Shown here: positions 28,752-37,451 of the stretch, in pieces
Layout of the letters: each line of letters begins with the position of its first letter
Position numbering within the stretch: the first letter of the stretch is position 1
Origin: Chondrus crispus
Lineage: Eukaryota > Rhodophyta > Florideophyceae > Gigartinales > Gigartinaceae
DNA length: 64,000 nt
Assembly: GCF_000350225.1 (NCBI RefSeq)
Contig: NW_005179103.1
Coordinates: forward strand, 102,720 to 166,719
Direction: 5' to 3'
The notes under the pieces: generated by a model
The model's input: the letters and a program-made list of their open reading frames with translations, nothing else
What the model was told of the DNA's origin: nothing
The model's database searches: none
Made by a program: the position numbers and the translations under genes

Positions 28752-30398
28752 ATGCATCCTTCCCCTCCGTCTAGGTCAGCATTGGCCTTCGTCCCCGCCC
28801 CCGGCCTGCCATTGCGCGCCGCCCGCGCAAACCATCCGGCGACCTCGCACAAGGTTCCGACTATGATCCGCGCCCCACCAACTCGCCCGCTCACTGTCGC
28901 ACCCCCTAAACCCTCCCACATCGTTGCCCCTCCATCCACGCCTCCATCAACCCCGGACGTTTTCACCGCCTCCCCGGACCCGTCCACCTTTCCAACTGAT
29001 CCCTCCGCCTTCACCCCCGACACCCCCTCCCCGGACTCGCCCGCCTTCCCGACTGATCCCTCCGCCTTCACCCCCGAACCTCCAGCCGCTTTTCCCACGG
29101 ACCCCCCACACTACATCCCAAGGAAGCCCAACCGCCGCACAAAGGCCGCCGCCATGGCCCGCTCCGCTGTTGCTGCCGTTGACCATCTCGTCCGTGACAG
29201 CCATCGTGAGTACTACTACCACGACCTTGCCACCCGTCGTACGACCCGCCCGTCACGTGGTCGCCCCTCGACGACCACACGCCGGCAAAAGCGCCAGCCG
29301 CGAGCTCCGAAACAGATTCTCGCCCCGCCCGAGCCGTATGTCACAGAATATAATACCGACTCTACCGACGCGACGAACGCCGTCAAAGCAGCGAAAGATA
29401 AGAGAAAGCGATCCACCACCCGTCGTAACGGCCCGGCCACCGACGATTCTATTCGGCGCTACCTTCACGAGATCGGCGAAGTTAAGCTTCTGGATGCTGA
29501 GAGTGAGATTAATTTGGCGAGGGAGATCGCGAAGCTTCTTGAGCTCGAGAGAATTTCTGCTACCCTGAAGGATGCCAACGGCTTCGAGCCCGCCATTCCG
29601 GAATGGGCTGCGGCCGCCGACATGAATATCGAAGTCTTCCGTGAGACCTTGCGACGCGGCCTTCGTGCAAAGGAGCACATGGTTGCCGCTAATTTGAGGC
29701 TTGTCGTGTCAATTGCGAAGAAGTATCTCAATCGCGGACTCAGTTTCCAAGACCTCATTCAGGAGGGTAGCATTGGACTCATTCGTGGCGCGGAGAAGTT
29801 CGATGGCAACAAAGGCTTCAAGTTTTCTACCTACGCTACCTGGTGGATTCGACAGGCTATCACCAGAGCCATTGCTGATCACTCCAGACCGATTCGGTTA
29901 CCCGTTCATGTCAACGATACCATCGCCGCGATCAAGAAAGCCACCAAACTATTGAGCACCGAGATGAACCGTTCGCCTACGGAAACGGAAATCGCCGAGC
30001 GCTTGCAAATATCTATTGAAAAGCTCCGATTTCTTTCGACGTCTGCCAGAGCTACAATTAGCCTGGAAACCCCAATTGGCAGAGATGGCAAGGAGTCGAA
30101 CGCTACGCTCGGGTCTTTCATCGTCTGGGAAGGGGACACCCCAGAGGAATCCACCATGAAATCACTTCTTCGTGAGGATCTGGAGAATGTTTTGAACACC
30201 CTCAGTCCGAGGGAACGTGATGTAGTCAGGATGAGATACGGTTTTGATGATGGCAAAATGAAGACGTTGGAGGAGATTGGGTGCCTATTCGCCGTGACTC
30301 GCGAAAGAATTCGCCAAATCGAGGCCAAGGCCTTGAGAAAATTGCGACACCCCAACCGCAACGCAGTGCTTCGGGACTACGTTTACGACGAGAAGTAG
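28752..30398 (+). CDS. Nuclear-encoded plastid RNA polymerase sigma factor (sigma-70 family)
   Basis: 548 residues from the ATG at 28752. The first ~225 residues are Pro/Ser/Thr-rich with imperfect repeats of FPTDPSAFTP (about residues 75-115), and the Ala/Arg-rich start suits a plastid transit peptide. Then region 1.2 (DDSIRRYLHEIGEVKLL), region 2 (NLRLVVSIAKKYLNRGLSF, DLIQEGSIGLIRGAEKFD, FSTYATWWIRQAITRAI), region 3 (RLPVHVNDTIAAIKKATKLL) and region 4 with the helix-turn-helix TLEEIGCLFAVTRERIRQIE that contacts the -35 element. Region 2.3/2.4 aromatic residues for melting the -10 element are intact. It directs the plastid-encoded bacterial-type polymerase to plastid promoters. Confidence 0.93.
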   Translation: MHPSPPSRSALAFVPAPGLPLRAARANHPATSHKVPTMIRAPPTRPLTVAPPKPSHIVAPPSTPPSTPDVFTASPDPSTFPTDPSAFTPDTPSPDSPAFPTDPSAFTPEPPAAFPTDPPHYIPRKPNRRTKAAAMARSAVAAVDHLVRDSHREYYYHDLATRRTTRPSRGRPSTTTRRQKRQPRAPKQILAPPEPYVTEYNTDSTDATNAVKAAKDKRKRSTTRRNGPATDDSIRRYLHEIGEVKLLDAESEINLAREIAKLLELERISATLKDANGFEPAIPEWAAAADMNIEVFRETLRRGLRAKEHMVAANLRLVVSIAKKYLNRGLSFQDLIQEGSIGLIRGAEKFDGNKGFKFSTYATWWIRQAITRAIADHSRPIRLPVHVNDTIAAIKKATKLLSTEMNRSPTETEIAERLQISIEKLRFLSTSARATISLETPIGRDGKESNATLGSFIVWEGDTPEESTMKSLLREDLENVLNTLSPRERDVVRMRYGFDDGKMKTLEEIGCLFAVTRERIRQIEAKALRKLRHPNRNAVLRDYVYDEK

Positions 30399-30850
30399 AT
30401 ACGGACCGCCGTTCTCGCATGTAAGGGGTCTGATTTTGTTCAACCCGGGTTGCATTGCCGCTCCAGATCAGGGCGTTTTATGCCCATTTTGAATATCGTC
30501 CCCGATTGGTTCCTGTGTACGGAGGTACTACTAGCAGCAAGAGTAGTACTGGGCCTGACAGCATGATGCATAGGATATATCCTGGACGGGTACTTTTCCA
30601 GAGCTCGTTGCGTACAAAAACGTTTGCGAGCGGCTCGACAAAGTAAATGCAACTTTAATATATACATATCTGTGCTTCCCTGCGGTGACATGTGGCCAGA
30701 GGGAGGAACTTTGACAAGGAGCTTGTGCCGCGTCAAGAATGAAACGAAAACTGTATGTGATAAACCGTGCATGATAGAGGTAAAAGGCCCGAGCCAAGGT
30801 CAAGGAGAGTTTTTTTGCTTTTGAACAGCATTCACGCGTGGCGCTGTCGT
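30399..30850. other. Convergent intergenic region
   Basis: About 450 bp between the sigma-factor stop and the stop of the minus-strand twin-CX9C gene. Nothing recognised. Confidence 0.4.
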
Positions 30851-31273
30851 TCACAGCCACCATTGGGCCCCTTCTTTAGCTTCTCCTTCTCTTTGTATCT
30901 TGGTTTCCCTCCTTTCCTCCTGCTCGGCCTTCTCCACGTTTGCGAGGTATTCTTCACTTGATTCCCACACCGGCGGTGCGTTGCTCTTTCCAGAGCTTTC
31001 CTTCGTTTCTTCCTCCGCATAAATAGTCTCAGAAACCGCCTGCGGCCTGAAGCGCGACATCACGCACATTCGAAAGCGCTTTAACCGACCGCGGCAATCA
31101 TCCAGTTGTCCCGTTATGTAGTACTCACGACCTTGATGAAAAGGGGAGTAGCAAAAATACAAGCTGTCGAACGCCTTTGTACAGCTTATCGGCACGCGTT
31201 CCTTCGGAAGAGTAGATTCGGTCAGCGACGGCACCTCACCAGCGGACCGGCCCGCTTCTTCCCGTTCTTCCAT
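30851..31273 (-). CDS. Small twin-CX9C protein, DUF3128-like
   Basis: 140 residues from the ATG at 31273, with a stop codon four codons upstream. The core is CTKAFDSLYFC, then about 20 residues containing YYITGQLDDC, then CRGRLKRFRMC: two C-x9-C pairs about 19 residues apart, the twin-CX9C hairpin of proteins imported and oxidised by the MIA40 relay of the mitochondrial intermembrane space. The spacing and the YY-x2-G-x3-C patch resemble the DUF3128 family (yeast Emr1 and animal C22orf39/PANTS relatives), whose roles are poorly known. The N-terminal ~30 residues and the Glu-rich C-terminus are unconserved. Family placement is from memory of the pattern and is moderate. Confidence 0.6.
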   Translation of the reverse strand: MEEREEAGRSAGEVPSLTESTLPKERVPISCTKAFDSLYFCYSPFHQGREYYITGQLDDCRGRLKRFRMCVMSRFRPQAVSETIYAEEETKESSGKSNAPPVWESSEEYLANVEKAEQEERRETKIQREGEAKEGAQWWL

Positions 31274-32048
31274 GTACGGGGTCCGCTAGAAAACAAAATC
31301 GCAACGTTTGAGCTCCGGTAAGATTTCGGTTCCGTCACACAAAACTGATGGATGTTGTGCACAACTGTAGCTCGACAGCCGCACGGCGCGATTTGTCGTG
31401 CACAACCACCGTTTGCTGTCAGTGTTTCTAGGAAGGAGCACCCTTTTCTCACAGGTGGATCACGTTGCTGCTCTTTACCCGCGACGCCATGTGAGCAGAC
31501 GGCGCCAAGTTCGCAAGACGTTGTCAACACCCCTAGCACAGTTGGCATAACTGCGCAATCATACTGTGCGTGTTCTGTAATTTACTGTCAGATAAAAACA
31601 CTCGAGATCGCTTTGTAAGCATTGCTGCTTCAACCAATCATATAACACTGATGGGGCCTTCCTTTAAAATGCCTCTTCTTCGTCTGGTAATTTCCACAAT
31701 CCTAACCTGAAGTGCGCAGAGGGAGAAACCATTGAATTCGCCGTGAACATGTCTTCGAATCCACTCCACCCGGTCCACTCCACCCGGTTTGAACAGCCTC
31801 TGAGCGGCTGGTCGATTTATACGGAAAAAAAAAAAGTTGCCCTGTTTGTTGCGAAAGCTGGACTTCAAGCCGCAACCATCTCTGCATGCATGATTGCAAC
31901 TTTTACAAAAGCAAGTGTTGGGTGTTACAGGTTAGGTCTCGACACTCTCTACAAATTTCTGTGTCGTCCAATGAAGGGAATCAAGTATTTGCTAACGACA
32001 CAATCAAAAAAGAACAAAACAAACGCGACGTAAAAACCAATTGGACAC
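31274..32048. other. Intergenic region
   Basis: About 775 bp. A 94-codon ORF at 31749-32033 has no recognisable features and was not called. A short direct repeat, CCACCCGGT, lies near 31765-31790. Confidence 0.35.
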
Positions 32049-33632
32049 TTAGTCCATATCCATCATCGCGTCCTTGGCCCACTTGTCCAGGGCGCTACGG
32101 ATAGAACGCAGGTTTCCGTGCAGTAATGGTAAAACCGTGATCAATTCCTCTCGCCGCTTCTTATGTTTCTCGTACGCTGTCGTAATTCTCTTCACGATGC
32201 TATCGCGTTCTTCAGCCGAGCGACGCTCCTTGAAGCGCGAATCCAAGGATTTAAACATCTTGGACATTTTCTCTAGACGGTTAATAACTTCTGCGTATAA
32301 AGGATACCACTTCTCAAAGGTCTTGCGAAACTCCTTCTCTTCTCTCTCACTGGAAATCTTCCCAACATTATCATCTGTCTTTGCCTTTTGGAACGATCTG
32401 ATTTCGGAATCGAGCTGGGCGTCCGTCATTACGCCGTCTGTGATGGACCTCACATCATTCGTACCGTTTACACTGTCCCATTCGGATCGCGCGATTCTCA
32501 TTTGCGTTCGCTCGGCGTGCGTATATTCCTGGTAGTCTTCGGAGATTTTCGCCCAGCAATGCCCCCTGAGCGTGTAAATACCGTCTTTGCATGTAGCGAC
32601 TTCTTGCAAAACACTCTTCAGGTCCTCCTTCACCTCTGGAGGTGCATCGCTTTCAATAACGCGGCTGGAAAGAGAGTGAAACGCTCGCGGATGGGACGCC
32701 AAGATGTGCATGACATTGACTCGCAGCTCGTCAATATCCTCGCTTTTCGCTCTGAGATTTCCCGTTTTGGGGCTGGAAGGCGAATGGGCGCTGGTAGGGA
32801 GCGGAGATGTTCTTCGAGAACCGTACGGGGAGGAGCGAAATTTTGGTGGAGTGACAGAGCGTCGGGTGGTTGATGCACCGGGTCGAACCCTCTCGGTCAT
32901 TTCCGGGAGATTGCCATTGCCAAAGAGACCGGACATCTGGGAGTTAGTCTGCGGAGAAATGCGTCGCGGTGCCGATGAAGGTGGAACTGCAGCAGAGGCG
33001 GTGGGTGTTGCTCTAGGCCTTCCATTTGGGCGGGCTCTCGGGGGGGTGTTGTTTGCACTGTGGCCACGACCGGGCGAGACAATTGGGCTGCTCTTGGGCA
33101 TCTTTGGGGCGGGACGGGGACGCTTTTCGACGGTCTTGCGTCTCTTCCTTGCGGTTGGAGCAATATCATCAGCCAGTTTCATTCCGCGTTTCTTGCTCTT
33201 GTCTCGCTCATCTGCAGCACGTATCTTTGCAACGGAGCTGGCGTCCACGGAATTCGCACGCTCAAGGTCTAGGTCTGCAACGATGGGGCCGACGGCGCGT
33301 AGGTCTGTGGCGTTTCTAGAATAACAGACGGCGCGGCGGGAATCGTCGCCCTCACCAATGGGGCGGAGCGTAAACTTGAAGGGATCGTGGTTGGGCATGT
33401 TGAGGACGGCATGGCTTTCAGCAAGGTGGATGGAGGCGTCATCGGTGGCGGCGCCGGCGACGAGCGTGGAGACCATTTCTTCTGTGAGTTTGACCGCGAA
33501 GACGACGGGCTGGGCAGAGTCGGAGGGGGAACCATCCTTTATGTTGGCGGAAGTGGAGATGGGCGGCAGGTAGAGAGAGCGCCCCTCCGGGATGGTGGAG
33601 GCGGAGGCGGACATGTCGCGCGACGGCGTCAT
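32049..33632 (-). CDS. ELL: RNA polymerase II elongation factor ELL
   Basis: 527 residues from the ATG at 33632 (MTPSRDMSASASTIPEGRSL); the frame is open upstream only as Pro-rich leader. The N-terminal ~120 residues match the ELL domain weakly (VVFAVKLTEEMV ... FKFTLRP). A basic disordered linker with KKRKTVEKRPRP follows. Residues ~298-380 form the winged-helix part (DELRVNVMHILASHPRAF ... EVATCKDGIYTLRGHCW), matching ELL's RERVIHLLALKP ... DGTYTLQD pattern. The last ~105 residues are the Occludin_ELL coiled coil (WYPLYAEVINRLEKMSKMFK, IVKRITTAYEKHKK). ELL raises the Pol II elongation rate and suppresses pausing in super and little elongation complexes. No EAF partner is in the window. Confidence 0.85.
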   Translation of the reverse strand: MTPSRDMSASASTIPEGRSLYLPPISTSANIKDGSPSDSAQPVVFAVKLTEEMVSTLVAGAATDDASIHLAESHAVLNMPNHDPFKFTLRPIGEGDDSRRAVCYSRNATDLRAVGPIVADLDLERANSVDASSVAKIRAADERDKSKKRGMKLADDIAPTARKRRKTVEKRPRPAPKMPKSSPIVSPGRGHSANNTPPRARPNGRPRATPTASAAVPPSSAPRRISPQTNSQMSGLFGNGNLPEMTERVRPGASTTRRSVTPPKFRSSPYGSRRTSPLPTSAHSPSSPKTGNLRAKSEDIDELRVNVMHILASHPRAFHSLSSRVIESDAPPEVKEDLKSVLQEVATCKDGIYTLRGHCWAKISEDYQEYTHAERTQMRIARSEWDSVNGTNDVRSITDGVMTDAQLDSEIRSFQKAKTDDNVGKISSEREEKEFRKTFEKWYPLYAEVINRLEKMSKMFKSLDSRFKERRSAEERDSIVKRITTAYEKHKKRREELITVLPLLHGNLRSIRSALDKWAKDAMMDMD

Positions 33633-35764
33633 GCTTTCGCCTTGCGCGGAAGAGCGACAACAAAATGGGGGTGCTTGAGTTGCTTCGATGTTACTTGGCG
33701 GAAAGGTGGTGAAGTGGACCGGGGGGCGGGGGGGACGAGGGAGGGAAGGGGAGCGGAGTTGGGGAGTAGGCAAGAAGTTAGGGATGCAAGGTGGGGAAGG
33801 TGAAGGGGAGGAGGTGACGGCGGGGAGGGTGAGAAACAAGACGGGTGGGAACGTGATGAGCAAGTTGATGGAGGGCAGGGTTTGTGGAATAGGAGTGCGT
33901 GTTGAGTGCGGTGGTGGGGAGGAGGAGGGGGGGAGGGGGGGGGCAGTGGGGTGCGGGGCACCGTGTGCAGTGCGTGGCTTGACTTGGGTGCATGCGAAGA
34001 AAAGCGACAGGGAGGGTGCTGGGAATGGGCGGACCCCGATGTTGCCAGGGGCGGGCGCTTGCGAGGCATGTGCGGACCGCGGGCGGAAGCGGGCCGCGGC
34101 GGGCTTTTGCCGCCGGGGCAGCGTGTAGCGCCGAAGAAAAAGGGAAGAAAAAGGGAAAAAAAAAATAGGTGAGCGCGCAATGATTGGACGTGACGCGCAG
34201 CAGACCGGGCGCATGAGCGCACGATGCGTGCATTTTCGTCACTCGGTGCAGAATGGCGCAAATTTTCGCCACCGCTGCACACAGAAAATTCATCCAAGGC
34301 ATGGCCAGGACGCACAACGGCTAGTTTGACCAATGAATCCGCGCTTGCACTCGCACAACTTTCCGCAAAACTTTCCCCCAAATCCGCAATTCTTAATCCT
34401 AATCTTCGCCTCACGCCGCTGCCGTTACAACCGTGCTGGGAGGCGTGCCCATCCGCATGTGACGTGTGCGTCCGTCAGTGTAAGCACCCGCTGCCGACAG
34501 TGGAAGCTGAGTGGTTGCTGGCAACCTGCTGGCACTACTGTAGCAACTAAGGCCGCTGCCCGCTCTTGTGGATGAACCGTCCCTCCATTTCTTCCACGTC
34601 TCACGCCCTTCCACCAACCGGTCCACCGCTAGTCCACCGCCCATCGGGCCCGTCCCAACCGCCCCATCCTATTGCGTCTTGAAGTTTCCTCCCCGTGCCT
34701 CCGTCACGTCCAATATTATTATTTACCATACAACTATATTCTTATTAAATTTCTCTCCCATTTAAAACTCCCATTTCCCCATCTCCAGCACCCCACTCGC
34801 GTTTCAGAATTTCTTGTCCGCGACAGTAAATACACGCTTCGTTTTCCGCTCCTTCTCCAATATATGCACCCGTCCACGTGTCATTTATTTCATTCGTCCT
34901 CGTGCCCCCTCCCCTCTCCCCCCTGTGCTATACTGTACCTGTATCCATCTCAGTTCCCTTTCCCCCTGGACGCCGGCCGCTCTCTCATACATCTACCAAC
35001 CAGAGCCATCCCTCGCGGGTCTCAGCGCTGTTGTAAATAAAGATGCATGGTACAGTATATGATAACGAACATATTAAGTTAAACCAGCGGCACACACCTC
35101 TGGTGTAAGTAAGGAAACATTAAATTAAAAAGTGTAGTTTACAGTACGTCAGTGTTGGACATAGTAAAGGTTAACTCGCCAAAATGCTGGAGTGAACCAT
35201 TAACTCGGTGTCAAGCGAATTTCACTCGATGTCGAGTTAAGGGTTGCAAGTAGAGGTTTACTCGCCCAGAGTTGTGACTAGACTTTTACTGTATGTCGTC
35301 GAATAAACATTTACAAGTAAAGGTTAACTCGGAAAATGTTTCAAGTAATCCTTTGCTCCGTACCACACCGTACAGTGGGGACACTCTCGACGTCGAGTTA
35401 CGGTTTTTGAGTTAATTGACGGGACATGTGGACGGGACATGTGGGGTATTGTGATGGGTTGCATTATTTTGAGTTTCTCAACAAATTCAATGCCTCTTCT
35501 GCCGCCTACTGTAATTGACTTTATTGAGAATTGTATTTAAATCACGGTGCATATCGCGTATGATAAAGAGCTTGTTGACAACTAAGGACAACCCCGTCCC
35601 TCGCCCACCCTCCGCTCGACCCTGTCCCCCACGCTGCCTTCATTGACCCCACCACCGCTTCGCCCGTCACAGCTAGCGCGACCCTCCCCCTCTTTCAACT
35701 ACCCCCTGTCTCCTAGACGTCCTTCGGCAATGTAACTCATCTCCGCAATCCCCGCGTCCCCGCC
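33633..35764. other. Divergent intergenic region, ELL / MRS2
   Basis: 2.1 kb. The first 600 bp are G-rich on the plus strand (C/T-rich leader for ELL). The 14-mer CAATGATTGGACGT is at 34178-34191. TACTGTA/TACAGTA occur at 34536, 34931, 35051, 35140, 35287 and 35507. The TTAACTCG cluster is listed separately. A C/T-rich leader precedes MRS2. No gene seen. Confidence 0.45.
35171..35415. repeat. Cluster of TTAACTCG / CGAGTTAA motifs
   Basis: TTAACTCG at 35171-35178, 35200-35207 and 35324-35331; CGAGTTAA at 35233-35240; one-mismatch TTTACTCG at 35257-35264 and CGAGTTAC at 35394-35401; GAGTTAA at 35409-35415. The two copies TAAAGGTTAACTCG (35165-35178 and 35318-35331) share 14 bases. Both orientations occur, and spacing is irregular. 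It is about 350 bp upstream of the MRS2 ATG. Confidence 0.7.
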
Positions 35765-37411
35765 ATGCGTCGCTCGAGCTCTTATTCCTCCCTTAACGCC
35801 CCGGTGCGCACTTCCTTCTTTTCTAACCTCTCCCGCCTCCGCTTCCGCCCGCCGCACCGTCCATCTCACACTTCCTCTGACGCCCCATCTTCCCGTCCTA
35901 CCTCCCCTATCGCTTGCCCCAATTTTGGCGACTATGTTCGAGCTGAGATGAAGCCCCAATCCATTCTCGACTCCTTCACTGTCTCACCCTCCCAGACAAC
36001 CGCCTCCCATACCCTTACCACCGACGGTCACACCCTACTTCCTTTTGCCCGTCGCAACCAATGTCTAAAGTTCCTCCAATTTGACATGGACGGAAATTGC
36101 ACCACCCGTGTTAACACCCGCCAAGACATCCTCGCTGAAATTCGCAAAAGCTCACTCCCTGTCTCCAACCCTAAGCAGCGAATCCCAAAGCGCAAACCAT
36201 CCTTCCGAGTCCACGATCTCAATTATCGCCACGCTCAAGAACCTTGGCAACCCAGGCATACGCGCGGAAGAGGTGCTCCCAGACCACGTCCCTCCATGTA
36301 CACCGCCATGCATACAGCACACTCACACACTGATCGTTGCAATGGAAACCGCCTCAGCGTTAGAGATATGCGGCAAATCGACCCGGCTTTTACGGCAAAG
36401 CCTGCTATCTGGGTCCGTGAAGATGCAATGGTCGTTAGTTTGGAGAGCGTCCGTGCCATTGTACTCCATGACAGAATGTTTGTCTTTGACCCAGACAACG
36501 AAAAGGTCCGCATGCCCATCCGATACATCAAGAAGAGGCTTCTAAACGAAGTCGAGGATATTTTTCTCCCTTTTGAGTTTCGCGCCTTGGAGGGTATCCT
36601 CATATACACCTGCACAGTCCTCGAAAAGGAGTTCTCTATGATCGAACCAGGCTTGAGGAACACCCTTTTCGACCTTCCGAATCGAATTGATAGCGAAAAG
36701 TTGGAAAAATTGCGACACCTAGAACAGCGGCTCAACCACTACTATTCACGTGCCAGAAAGGTGCAGGCCGTTCTGCAGTCCGTCCTCGACGAGGATGAAG
36801 ACATGGCAGACATGTACCTCACGGAAAAAAGACGCAACCCAGATGCCACACGGAACCCCATTGATCATGATGAAGCGGAGATGTTGCTAGAGACGTATCT
36901 GCAAAATGTCGATGATCTCACTTCTAAAGCCGGCCTTCTTAATACTGCCATTGATGACACGGAGAATTTGGTTGAGATTCATCTTGACACCATGCAAAAC
37001 CGGCTGCTATTGGTTGACTTAATTATCACTGTGATTGTGACCCTTCTATCATTTGCTACCATGGTCACAGCGCTATTTGGAATGAACATACCTTTGCCAG
37101 TTGGTATGTCACAGCTACCGACGAGCCAATATTACTTTTACGGATGGGTCGCCCTCATGCTCCTTGTCATGACCGTGGGACTCGTCGTCCTAGTCCGATG
37201 GTTCCGGCGACAAGGCATCTATCAAGGGCGAATCCACAAAACCGCGCGAAGGTTGAGAGAGGGGCAGCCTGCTGCGGCTGTTCGCGCGAGTGAAGAAACG
37301 AGACAGCAGACAGAGGCCATACTCTCCAAGAAGCAAGGGTTACGATCTTTTCGACGATTCAATATCACGGCCCCCGTGGACGGATTAGAAGAACAGCGCC
37401 ATAGATCATAG
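35765..37411 (+). CDS. MRS2/CorA-type magnesium channel
   Basis: 548 residues from the ATG at 35765. The N-terminal ~95 residues are Ser/Arg/Pro-rich and may be an organellar presequence. The CorA/MRS2 soluble domain has FLQFDMDGN, then a His/Arg-rich insert (about residues 140-190), then VRDMRQIDPAFTAKPAIWVR, MVVSLESVRAIVL and a long helical coil. Two C-terminal membrane segments (LLLVDLIITVIVTLLSFATM and YGWVALMLLVMTVGLVVLV) flank the signature GMN in ALFGMNIP, which is the Mg2+ selectivity loop. Family members are homopentameric Mg2+ channels of mitochondrial inner membrane, plastid or vacuole. The location here is undecided. The long loop and basic tail after the second segment are unconserved. 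Confidence 0.9.
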   Translation: MRRSSSYSSLNAPVRTSFFSNLSRLRFRPPHRPSHTSSDAPSSRPTSPIACPNFGDYVRAEMKPQSILDSFTVSPSQTTASHTLTTDGHTLLPFARRNQCLKFLQFDMDGNCTTRVNTRQDILAEIRKSSLPVSNPKQRIPKRKPSFRVHDLNYRHAQEPWQPRHTRGRGAPRPRPSMYTAMHTAHSHTDRCNGNRLSVRDMRQIDPAFTAKPAIWVREDAMVVSLESVRAIVLHDRMFVFDPDNEKVRMPIRYIKKRLLNEVEDIFLPFEFRALEGILIYTCTVLEKEFSMIEPGLRNTLFDLPNRIDSEKLEKLRHLEQRLNHYYSRARKVQAVLQSVLDEDEDMADMYLTEKRRNPDATRNPIDHDEAEMLLETYLQNVDDLTSKAGLLNTAIDDTENLVEIHLDTMQNRLLLVDLIITVIVTLLSFATMVTALFGMNIPLPVGMSQLPTSQYYFYGWVALMLLVMTVGLVVLVRWFRRQGIYQGRIHKTARRLREGQPAAAVRASEETRQQTEAILSKKQGLRSFRRFNITAPVDGLEEQRHRS

Positions 37412-37451
37412 CTTGTACGGAGCGGTAGACTGTTGAAAACCCCATAGGCTT

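Noticed and set aside
31749..32033. 94-codon plus-strand ORF between the twin-CX9C gene and ELL
   Set aside because: It runs through an A11 tract, has no recognisable features, and the longer frame starts at GTG.
33633..34214. N-terminal extension of ELL to 34214
   Set aside because: It is a Pro/Ser-rich translation of the C-rich leader and does not resemble ELL; the ATG at 33632 is preferred.
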